NCBI RefSeq assembly: GCF_016920785.2
Contig: NW_024609857.1
Location: forward strand, 9,195,618-9,259,617
DNA length: 64,000 nt
From: Ixodes scapularis
Lineage: Eukaryota; Arthropoda; Arachnida; Ixodida; Ixodidae
Direction: 5' to 3'
The notes under the pieces: model-generated
What the model was told of the DNA's origin: nothing
What the model saw: only the letters and a program-made list of their open reading frames with translations
Database searches by the model: none
Shown: in pieces, positions 44,101 to 56,100 of the stretch
Layout of the letters: every line of letters starts with the position of its first letter
Numbering within the stretch: the stretch's first letter is position 1
Translations under genes and position numbers: made by a program

Positions 44101-47100
44101 ACAGTCAAAGAAGTCTGGGACAAAGTTCATCGCATTGAAGGGAGATATCATGCCTTCTCAGTCCCACTCCTCTCCTACAATGGCATCTGTCCGGAAAGTC
44201 TAAAGGAGCAAGCGGATCTTCTCGGTGAGCATTTTGCTCTTGTATCGAGCTCCGAACATTATTCATCTACATTTCTCGCATACAAAGCACGTACAGAATC
44301 ACATGCTGTGAAGACTGCAGGTGCCGCCCATGAAGACTACAATCTACCTCTTACGATGCGTGAACTCGAAATGGTCCTTCACTTAACTAAGCCTTCGGCT
44401 GCAGGACCTGATGGCATACACTACCAGATGTTAACACACCTTCATCCTTCTACATTATTGCTTATTCTGTACCTTTTTAATCGCATATGGCACGAGGGCA
44501 AATTTCCTTCGGCATGGAAAGTAGCCACGGTTGTTCCTATTTTAAAACCTGGTAAGGATCCTTCCTCTGCATCAAGCTATCGCCCTATCGCCCTTACTAG
44601 TTGTTTGAGCAAGACTTTTGAGCGTATTGTGAACAAAAGACTTATGCACTATTTAGAAAAAAAGAACATATTGGATAGGAATCAATGTGGGTTTCGTTCC
44701 TATCGTTCTACAGTTGACCATTTGGTTCGTCTTGAGACCGTAATTCGTGAAGCTTACGTGAACAGACAGTTGTGCGTGTCAGTGTTTTTTGATATGGAGA
44801 AGGCATATGACACAGCATGGCGCCATGGAATCCTCCGTGATTTCCATGAAGTTGGGATACGAGGTAGGATGCTTGCTACCATCAATAGCTACCTTTCTAA
44901 TCGAACCTTTTTGGTGAAGCTAGGAGCATCTTTCTCTAAAGAATTCGTCCAGGAGACTGGGGTCCCTCAAGGGGGAGTCCTCAGCGTCACTCTCTTTTTG
45001 GTAAAGATGAACTCAATAGCCCGTTCCCTACCTTCCTCTGTGCAATACTCACTCTATGTTGATGACCTTCAAATCTCTGTTTCATCGTGCAATCTTTCTA
45101 TTTGTGAACGGAGGCTTCAAGTTGCCATCAACAATCTCCTAAAGTGGGCGGATGAAAACGGCTTTAGTTTCTCTCCGGAAAAGACGGTTACTGTCTGTTA
45201 CTCCCGTATACGGGGAGTCCCTGCGGTTCCTTCTCTATATATGCGACAGACCCCTATCCCGGTGAAAGTAGATCACAAGTTTCTGGGCCTCACTTTCGAC
45301 CATAAGCTTTCGTTTGTGCCTCATATAAAAAGTCTGAAGTTAAAATGCCAGAAATCACTGAACCTCCTTAAAGTCTTGTCCCACAAAACATGGGGCTCTG
45401 ACCGTCTATGTCTTTTGCGAATCTATCGCTCGGTAATCCGCTCACGCCTGGATTATGGCAGCTTTGTGTACGGATCTGCTAGGCCATCAGCTCTTAAGGC
45501 ACTTGATCCCATCCATCATCAGGGACTTCGCTTGGCAATAGGTGCCTTCAGAACGTCGCCTGTGCTCAGTCTCTACGCTGAGGGAAATGAGATGTCCCTT
45601 GACAGACGCCGATTCTTCTTAGGATTTATGTATTCATTAAGAATACGATCAGTCGCTCAGCATCCAGCCCGGGAGGCAGTGGAGGGCACGAAATATCAAA
45701 AGACATTCGAAAACAAGCCTAGCATTATCCCTCCATTCGCGATGAGAAATAGGAATGTGGCAGAGTCAGTTGGGATAGACAGTAAGCTTTCAGTTGCCGC
45801 AGTTCCAAAAACGGTGGCACCATGGGATTTCAGCTGCATACGTTGCGATTGGTCACTAACAAAGTTTAATAAAAAGGATACCCCATCCGAGGTCATGCGA
45901 CAAGAATTTTACGAACTCCAGAAGCAGCATGATTCTCAATCACACTATTACACAGACGGCACAAAAACGGAATCATTTGTTGGCTGTGCCATGATCGGCC
46001 CATCAGTAAGAAGTGCTCGTAGGCTAAATTCGTTCGCGACAGTTTTCACTGCTGAACTGTGCGGCCTTCTGCTTGCAATAGATCACATCATCCAAACACG
46101 TAACTCCCGGTCAGTTGTATATACAGATTCGTTGAGTGCGTTACGGGCTCTGATTTCACTTGAAACCCCAAAGAATGCACTCATTGTTTTATTACAAAGC
46201 AAAATAGTAGCAGCTACCAGGAAGGGATGTGATGTTCTATTCTGCTGGGTCCCGAGCCATGTCGGAATCCCAGGGAATGAAGAGGTAGATTGTGCTGCGG
46301 GCACTTGTGGCACTCGTACTGTGGACATTAGTGATATCCCATTTAGAGATTACTGTGCCCTAGTCAAATGTCATCTTAAAGCTCAATGGCAAACAGAATG
46401 GAGCCTACAGGGGTCCAACAAGCTGCACATGGTTAAGCCTTTTCTTGGTGAATGGGAGAGTGCTAGGCACAGAGACAGGTTCTATGAGGTAGTCCTCTGT
46501 CGCCTACGCATTGGGCACACGCGGCTGACGCATGGACACCTTTTGCGTGGGGAGGACCCTCCGGAATGTGAGCATTGCCAACAACCTTTGAGTGTCTTGC
46601 ATATCCTTCTCGAATGCCCTGCGCATGATGATAAACGCCGCCATTACTTCTCCCAGCTCTACAAAGAGCATATTCCTCTACACCTATGTGTGCTGCTTGG
46701 AAATGAGCCACTACTCCCACCCACCCAGGTTTTTAAGTTTTTAAAAAGTATTGATATTTTACACAAATTGTAGCATTATATATAATATAAGGTCCTAGTC
46801 CTATTTTATACATTTTTGAAATTACCAGCTACTAAAGCTCTTTTTTCTTCAAAACCCTCTTCTGCAATAGTATCATTTCTTGGCGCATCATAGCCTTAGT
46901 TGCTTTTGCGCCACAAAACCCCAATCTACTACTACTACTACTACTTCCACAGCATATAAAGAAAACATCGCTTTTTGGTACAAAGTAAGCAGACTGTACA
47001 TTAAAATGTACATCATTATTAAATTGCTTTAAACCCTGTTCACAGTGGTTAGTATATGAAATGTTCTCAAACAAAAACTGTGTTTTCTTTCTTTTTCGCT

Positions 47101-50100
47101 TGGACAAATGAAACCACATCCCCAGCTTAGTTGAATCAACACTAACTCTTAATTTATTTAAAATTGCCGTTAGTTGTGCAGTAATCTGTCGCACATTTGT
47201 GGGCGTGTTTCCGATTTTCTGCTGTTATCCTGGTAGCTTTTGGGCTCTGAGATTGCAATAAATAAATTCTATAATTAGTAAGTCAATCTGTTGCTTCTTA
47301 GGAGAAGGTAGCAGTGCCCTGAATTTTTATCCAACTTCTATGTTTTGAAAGCTTCAGATGCTGCACAAAGTCTTAAAAAATATTAGGTCTATTATAAAAT
47401 GCAGCACGGTTAACATGAATGAGTGATCGTCGGTTTTGTTCCTTTATTTCTGATAATTGAAAAGCTGTCTTCAAGACTAGTGGTGTGGCCGAAAGTGCTT
47501 GTCAATACTTCGGTCGAGAACAATGTGAAAAGTGCCAATGTCGTGATCACGGTAACTGTTGCTGGGTGTACTTTAACCCCTTAACCATTTTTAGTTTTGG
47601 AAAATGTTTGACCCTCAACTGCTTAATTGTTATCAAAATTATATTTGTTGCCTTCAAAATTAAGTTCCTAGCCACAAACAAAATGTATACCATATTTACT
47701 CGCATAGTTAAAACACTATTTTTTCCGAGAAATGGACACATATTTGGGGGGTGCATTCATTATGCAGGGTAAAATTTTTGCATTTACACACTTTGCACGA
47801 ATGTCATTTTAGGTGCAAATATTACATGGCAGTGTACTGTGGCACGTCTCCACTGAAAGAGGCGCACCCATGGCTGGTCAGGGGTACACCACAGTAACCG
47901 TGCTCTATAAATTGCAAACCTTTTTTAGGGCGCTTTTTGGTGTGCCTTTTGCTGAAGAAAAAGCACCCTACAAAGCTCATTCGGCACGGAGAGCGATACG
48001 AGTGCTCTTAGGCCTGACCACTTTTACGATATCACTGTCCGAAAGCGGATCACAGACGACGGCATGTTTGCTGATGTCAATGCATCCGATGGACGAAGCA
48101 CGTGCGGAGCTGGGCAATTTCTTGACCCCAGCTTCGCTAGGCGTGCGTGCCGTCTGCTTTCACGGTTGATCACTTCTGCAACCACGCAATTGCAGCCATT
48201 TTGAGAGCGGCTTGGCTTGGCTTGACTTGGCCTGGCCACTTGGCGGCAAAAGAAAATTGGCTTCAAGACACGCGGAGCCAAATATTAAAAGTGTGTTCAT
48301 TATGCGAGAGAAAGAAAGAAGTCCAAATATTGGTGCCCGTGATTGGGGGTGCACTTATTTGCGAGTGAATACGGTATGAATATTGCCACGCGCATCACCG
48401 AGCGAGCGTGTGCATGGCTGAGTGGTTACCGTTCTTGGCTTTCGTGCGGAGGCCTCCGGTTTAATTTCTGGAAGCGACGCATCTTTCATGAATTCTTTCA
48501 ATTTATCATTCTCGTAAGTATGAGAACCTTGTCGTCTGATCGAGCTATGAATGTTCTACGTTCTTGCGCGTGTACATAAGGGACTCCGCATGGCGAGACG
48601 CGGTCAGTCTCGCCCCAGCGCCCGACCCTTCTGTTTCGCCGACATCGACGCCTGCGACGCTAACCTTCTATTTTGTTTTGGGCACAAGGTCGCCCCATTA
48701 AAACATTCAATTTCTCCAGTTATTCGCCACCCCATCATTTGTCATTCGTGACAATATATATATATATATATATTTTTTTTTTATTTGGTGCTACCATTTG
48801 CTGGCAGAGCCTCAAACTAAGCCATGAGCGATCCTGGTTCGTTCAGAACGGTTGAGTTCGTGAGCCGGGGAAAGCAGACAAGCTATACTTGTCCTGAACT
48901 GTTTTGGGACTGCTCCATGTTGACGAGCTAGGCTCGTCCAAAATGGTTCAGGGGTTAGGCTTACTGTAACTTTTAGGAATGTGTTTCTTCCGTCCTCGCA
49001 GCTTGCCAAACTGGGCACGGCGCAACAGCACGACGACACCCCAAGCTCCGATGGGGCCAGCCGGTGCATCCCAGCCGCTGGCCACGTTTCCTCGGCGGCT
49101 GTCTTCCTCCCACCCTGAGCTGGGCTCCAGCAGGGGTGGCCGGCCCCTGTCCATGCTGGAGCAGAAGCAGCGGCAGTGGGAGAAGGAGCGAGGTGATTTC
49201 TTCAGGCAAACAATCCGGTGGTGTGCATTGCAGCTGGAAAATGCATGTCGAGGTTTCGTGACAGTTTTAGTCCTCATAACTCCATTTAGATTACCAGGGT
49301 TTTGAGCAAGAGTAATAAAAGTTCACTGTAGCACCCGATACTACATTTTTGGTTTGGAGGTGAATGGAAGCTACCATTTCACATATTGATTGACAAATTT
49401 TTGTTAGGCATGTGTGAACAGTACATAGTGGATGTTGAGTTTGAAGTGAGTTCTATATGGATAGTGGTTTTGGTCGAATATTTTCGAATATGAAGTAGTT
49501 TTTTCAGCCCCTTATCTACTGATAATGAATGTCACTCGTGCCACACCTTACGAACCATAAAGCCCGACCACGAGTGTGACTCGCGTGTTGGTTTCGGCGC
49601 TTGTTTAGCACACTCTCTGGCAGATGGCAAAACTACCCCTGTTGCTCCATTTACCTTGGGCAGTTTGCTCATTCGTTTTACTGTTTGACAGAGAGAATGC
49701 TCCATTTAGCCGAGGAAAAAAAAGAGCAGTCGCTTGCGAGCGTTCAAGCTAAAACAACGTGGCTTTAGCATGGTGGTCCACTTTAGCTGACAAAGAGATA
49801 CAAAACCTTTTTTTTGAATGGGGTTAATGCTCATTCAAATGGGACGACGAATCCTTCAGCCTTTTCGATTTTCATTAATCGGACGATAGTTTGATGGGCA
49901 GTGACAGGAGCGACGAGAGCTATGTAAATCCTGCAAGCATTCAATCAACTTCGGCGTCTGCACGTCAGTGGGACTCGAACCAGAAGTTGTGATTCTGAGC
50001 AAGATATGACACCTGGAAATCGAGCAAATATTTTGGTCTTATTTTAATGCAAATCGCCTGTTTAAAATTAAATTTTGCTTTACGTTCCTTGAAGAAAAAT

Positions 50101-53100
50101 ATTAGTAGGCAAAAGGTTAAGCATTTCTCTACCATTGTACCATGCTTAAACGAAAATTCAACAGAACTCGTGAAGGTTTTTTTCAACCTTCCACTTGTCC
50201 ACCTGTAAGCTCAGTTAATTTTAAAGGGGCACTCAAGTGGATTTTGAGATTGCCTATTTATTGTCAAAACTCAATCTACGGGCTCTAAGCATCCTAAAAA
50301 TCCCGAAATCACATTCAAGAGCGGCCGATTTACCTATTGAAAGTCTAATCAAAGATTGTGCCGCATCCCTCTTTCTGCACTGTGGCGCAAAACACCAGGG
50401 AGTGCCACCAGACAGGAAGGCAGCAGTGGAGGGCATGCGACAGCCAATCATGATTGACGGCTTGCCGGCGGTCTGATTTTTCGAAGGCGCACATATTAGA
50501 AAATTGAGTCGACCGGGAAGCTGTCACCCGTGTTTGGCTGTCGCGTGCCTTTGTCCGGCTGCACCAAAGGCTCTGGCTGCATTCACTGGTGTTCTGTGCC
50601 GTGGCGCAGAAAGGGGGCGTGGCACAATCTCTGATTGGATTTTTAATAGGGAAATAGGCCGCCCTTGAATGTAATTTAGGGATTTTTAGGTTGCTTAGAG
50701 CCCATAGATTGAGTTATGATGGTAAATAGACAATCTCAGAATCCACTTCAGTGCTCCTTTGCTGCTACAGACAACGCCGGCTTCGCTCCATGGGACAGTT
50801 AATGCTTTCGCATTAATATTTATTAGTTAGTCTTCTGACACCATTTATTTAGCGAGAAATTTAGCAAATATTCCCCGCTTTTTCCCACTATATTTCACGT
50901 GACATCGCATCCATTCACGTGACGTCGCGAGGGTAAAATTTTCACGCTAAGTTTGGTGGGAAATTTTTCCGCTAAGCTTGGCGGGGAAATTTTCCCCCTA
51001 AATTTAGCGGAAAACGTTTCCCGGGTTGAGCAGCTTCACGTGACATCATGTATGACCTCATTATAGGAATCGTCTCAAAATGCAACGCGCTGTTACGACT
51101 ACGGCGACACCGCTCAACCCGGAAACGGGCGCTTAAGAGCTGCGCTCTAAAACAAGCACGAATGATGAATGCGGGTTGTCAAGACATCGCTGCCTAACTG
51201 AGTATATTGTACTACTCTCGCATAATAGCAGCGAGTTAGCCCCGTTGAGTGCGCTTCTCGCCAAGCACCTTTGTACTGCGGGAAAGCAATTCCGCGGAGC
51301 CCGCGAGCTCTTCGGGTATTGCTTCCCCGCAGTGCACAGGTGCGTGATGACAAGCACACTCAATGGGGTCAACCTGCCGCGATCAACACTTCAAGAAGTA
51401 TGAATATTGCAGTTCACCTCGAAACAAATATCGAATAGCATATTATTCAAAATTACTAATCGAAAATTCAAATATTTGCATATTCCCAGTTTTTGTAGAT
51501 GTTACTGTTTTTCTCTTTCCTCTCTTTGAGCACTAATGATGAGTGGCTTATGAGAAAAGGCGCAGGGATCAGATTTGAGCAGGCAAAATGTTTGTGCCAC
51601 CACTCATTTTTGGTGTTGATAGAATTTTTGGACTTGAAAGTTTAGTATCCTATTAGTATACCATAGAATACCACGCATCCACCCATTCCACAGTAAGCGC
51701 CCATTCCCAAATTTCTAAGGTATAAGAGAATATGGACAGTACTCAATTTAGAGTGGGTGCTTGCCCGTTATTTTACGGTAAGGTGGAAATACAGTCGAAC
51801 CCGGTTATATCACACCCGCGTATTTCGAATTATTGCTTATATTGAACAGTCCAAACATCCCCTTGAAAATCACATGTAATAGTATAGGAGCGTTGTCTTT
51901 TTGTATCAAACTCCCATGGACTCCCATGGCGGGGACACTCGATATAGCGAATGAAGCACGGCTTTCCTTCGCTTCTGCCGCGGTCAGATTGCTCCCGCGG
52001 AGCAACATAGTTCGCGTTGCCATGCTGGCAGACCGCCAAGCCAGCATACGCGCATTAGGGACCTATACGCACGCAAGGGGATACTCAACAAAAAAGCAGT
52101 TAAAAAAAAAGTGGAGGATGACAAAAGCAAATAGAAGGGCACCCGCGCGCGCGCGCGCACGTAGAGAGGGCAGAGAGTGCTCCTTAGCCCCAAAATAAAA
52201 CAAGCAAAAAAAAAAAAAGTCTTCGTCAAGTCGAGCGTGTCGACAACGGTTGAGCAATCGCACTTTGAACCCTTATTTTTGTTTACCTTTTTCTTTCACC
52301 GTTCTTGCTTTGCGCGTTTCTTTTTCTTCTTGCTGCCTGAATTTAGTGAGGTTTCTTTGTTGTCGCTTGCTTAACTTTATTCTATGGATCGAGCGTTTTT
52401 TGTTTGTTTTTATGCAACTCGCTTTTTCCGTTCTTTCATCTTTTTTTTTTTAATTCGTGTTTTGTCGCCGGTGCTGTACGGAGGTCGCGCGCGCGATCGC
52501 GCGATTGTGATCTTCACCAACTAAGCTCTACTGTATTTAGCAGCTCTTAGTTGCTCTATTTGGTAAGTTTCCGTTTGTCGCGGCCTTCGGCACTAGCGGA
52601 GACGCGCGGAAATTTCAACTGGAGCTTAAGTTAACATATTTTTGTATATCAAATTATCGATATATCGAACTATGTTACGATCCCCTTTTAATTCGATATA
52701 TCTGGGTTCGACTGTATGCGCATTGGTCCTTCTATTGGTGACTCGTCAACTCTAGGTTTTTTTTACTTTAAGTAAGGAAAAACTACTTGTTGGCTGGAGT
52801 ACCCTTGAGATAAAAGCTTCAAGGAGACAACTCTTAAGTTTTAACTTTGAGATTTTATGGAAGTTAGTCACTATAGATGGCCAGCTGGGAACGAGCTGGA
52901 AGACTTATAGGACTTGTAGCAGTTTCCAGTTGGCCGTTTGTAAAAAGGGTAAAGAATTTCATGTTTCTTTTTCTTCCTTGGCTTGCACTGAACGTCAGCT
53001 GAGATGCAAGACTGGGACCCCTGGGGGCGACCCGGGGCTGGAGCTCCACGTTGTCAGCTGGTGGCTACTGTGCCTCCCTCCCGCACTGATGTACAGGTGA

Positions 53101-56100
53101 GGACAGGCCGGGCAGTTGGTCTTTGGGAGCTCGTCAGAGTTTTTGTTTTCAGATTAACTTGACGGTCCTTAATGGTGAATATTAAAGAGGACAATCAACA
53201 AAGTTTCTGTGTACAGTCGCCAGCAAAAGTTTGCGGGGCATGGGAGCGCCAGCCGAAATGACTCGCTGCATCTTCTGATGGCACATTGCCGCTCTCAAGG
53301 CTCACACTTTGCACATGCGCTTCCTTTCGTGTTCGGAGTCCTGTTTTTTTTTTCTCGCTTGCGTCATTTTTTTTTTTCATGCCCACGAGATAACAGGTTC
53401 TGGTGCGAGGTGCCGCGAAATGTTATCTGTAGCATGCGAGCTCAGTCACCCATCACAGTGGCTGAGGCAGATGCGCGGCATGACGGCTGACAAAGTAGCA
53501 CATTGCATCTGTCCCGGTTATCTTGTGTTTGCGAGTAAAAAAGACTTGACTGTGAGCACGAAAGGAAGCACATTCTCAAAGCGTGAGTCTAGAGAGCGGC
53601 CATGCGCCGTCGGAAGGCGCAACCAGTAATTTCGGCTGATGCTCCCGTACCATGCAAACTTCTGCTTCCAACTGTGCCTCGGAGCTTTTGTTTTGAAACT
53701 TTGATATAGACCAATGTTAACAATGAAGGCTTCTAGAATACAGTTTAAATTTGTGTATATTTTTATATAGCTGCCCTTATTGTATATTGTACAACGCACT
53801 GTCAACGAACATGGAGCGTTGGTGAACAGATTTTGGTGTCAAGAAGCACACTTCACCGGATCAGTAGTTGCAGTAACAATCAAAAAACCAGTGATATCTT
53901 GCTCGTGCTAACTGTGTCGTGCTCTCTACATTCCACCTATCCGGCCAACGGATGGAGAGGGAAATATTCCTTCTATAAGATCGTTCTGCAAAGGTATTCC
54001 AAAGAAATGTTTTGAAACATTGATATATAGGTACATTCCTTATAGCGGTCCGACTGAATGGCTTCAAATTGATGTTCCACAATAATGCTGGTTGCTGAGC
54101 AGTGAGAATTTACAAGAGTCTAGAAGCTAGTAAATTGATTTTTCTTCGAGTTCGCTGTGATTATTCGAGTGATGAGCGCATTTTGTCAGTACCAACTGAG
54201 CGAAGAAGTGCATATGTAGTGTGGTGCCTCATTAATATTGTTAGGATAAAAAAATGTTGTTTATAAATGAGTAGCGATGGCTGAACGAGGGTGAAGTTGT
54301 TGCTCCAAGCTTCAGTGATTGAGTCGTCCTCTTTTTCTGCTCTATACTTTTTAATTCTTTTCTGTCTATATAATAATATGAAAACCTCTGTTCTTCAAAG
54401 ATTGTTCATAACGTGAGTCGTCCATAATAACTAGACAAAAATGCACATATTCTCTTGGTTTGTCCTAAAAAGTTTATCTTTACAGCGAGGTATCCGCATT
54501 AACGGGGTCCGTAATAATGATGCATGCGGCTGTAGTTGAAACGCAAGCTGGTTCAGGTGCTATCATCTCTTCCGCGGCTCCTAGTGCAACCGTTCACGCG
54601 CATGTCGTGCATTTGATGCCCAGGTGCTCAGAGTCCAAGGCACGGCGGCATCGTCCAACGGGCCCTACCAATCGAGGGCACCCTCGCCCCCAGTGTTGCC
54701 TCACCTGCTTCCACCGGGAAACGTCAGTCCCGCCTTTGTGCGCAGGGAACCACCCTATCTGAAGAGCAACCTGCCCCTGGGAGTGAGTTGGGACCCCTGC
54801 TCTTTGTTCTTTCATTTTATAGTTTGCTACGCAGTCATTGCTTTTTGACAGGATTTTCGTGGGATTCTGACGACAGTGGGAAGGGCGTAACTGCAGAGAA
54901 TACGGAGAACGCAGGTGGATGCGGTAATCTTTCAGCATTATGAAAATTCTTGAATGAGTAAACTCGGACTTGGGGCAAAACAGTGCCACTTTTGCGTCTC
55001 ATTGTCTTTTTTCTGCACTTCATAGATCTCCCATTATCATAATATAAAAGAAAAAGTATCGTTGAAACAACTAGTTCTTAAATGAAATGCAGGCATTTAT
55101 GTATTAATCTACATATATTTAGTTGGTGCTTCTAGTTATTGCACATTCCCACAAGTGCTGTGAGCAGCTGCTTTCATGGAATTATGAATTTCGGTTTGTA
55201 CCCTTTCATACTGAAACAAAAGTATTTTTTATGTACGCTTCTTTTCCCTCAATTTTATACCTAATATAAAAGGTTTTCAGGTCAAGGAAGCAGAACAGTC
55301 ATTGTTGTAATGAGTGGAATAATTGCTTTCAAGAAATTACAATATTTTTCAGTGTTGCATCAGTCATTTCAACGAGCTTTGAATCAGACTTCTTTGTGAA
55401 CTCCTCGTGTTTATTTATAGATCACTCTATTCACTGTGAAGACAGTTATGCAACCTAATGACTTTACATTGAACGTTTTGTGGGTATTCGCTGCTTCGCC
55501 TTATAATTATCCAGAGTAAATTATTCTAACTTGGGACAACAGATAAAATACTTCTGATATTTGCTTGTAATAAGCATAATGAAGAGAGATTATTCTGTTT
55601 GTGAGAAGGTGGTTGCTAGAAAAGCATTATTGGCTGCTTCGCCTTATAATTGTCCAGAGTAAATTATTCTAACTTGTGACAACAGATAAAATACTTCTGA
55701 TATTTGCTTGTAATAAGCATAATGAAAAGAGATTATCCTGTTTGTGAGAAGGTGGTTGCTAGAAAAGCATAATGTGGAGCTGTTAAAAGAACAATTTCAC
55801 TTGGGCTGTCCTCATATCTGACTCTTGCTTTCTTTCTTTTGCTCCTCAGCCATCATACGACTCCCACGGCGAGGAAAAGGATGACGTAAAACGGCGTTGG
55901 TTGCAGGAGCTGGGTACGGGGTGCTCGTTTTTTTACTTTTGCGCACCCTTGCGTTTGTTTTTGTGGCTTCAGTTTGATTGTCCTTTAATACTTGTTTTAA
56001 TAAATAATTTCCGTTTTTTTCTGGTTTTTTTTTTTGACATTGCAGATAGTCAGAGGGATGAAAACCACAGGAGACGTGCGGTGGAAAACCAGCGATCTTC

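Larger units (their letters stand above)
41041..46942 (+). mobile_element. Full-length I-like non-LTR retrotransposon (LINE), both ORFs intact
   Basis: The element starts at a GC-rich 5' UTR (CCCCCCGCAGGGGGC), has two uninterrupted ORFs, and ends in a short 3' UTR with a (CTA)n tail. It is flanked by the 10-bp direct repeat ACTTCCACAG at 41031-41040 and 46943-46952. An APE endonuclease, reverse transcriptase and RNase H in one ORF2, with a zinc-knuckle ORF1, place it in the I superclade. It sits in sense orientation in intron 2 of the CCDC66-like gene. Confidence 0.92.
49405..51488. mobile_element. hAT-like copy split by nested insertions
   Basis: The left end TAGGCATGTGTGAACAG with GGTTTTGGTCGAATATTTTC is homologous to the hAT-like copy at 6623. 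The right end is TTTGCATATTCCCA. Flanks ATTTTTGT (49397-49404) and GTTTTTGT (51489-51496) agree in 7 of 8 bases. Inside lie a TTAA-type MITE at 50225-50758 and a foldback at 51229-51385 with part of another repeat. Confidence 0.6.
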
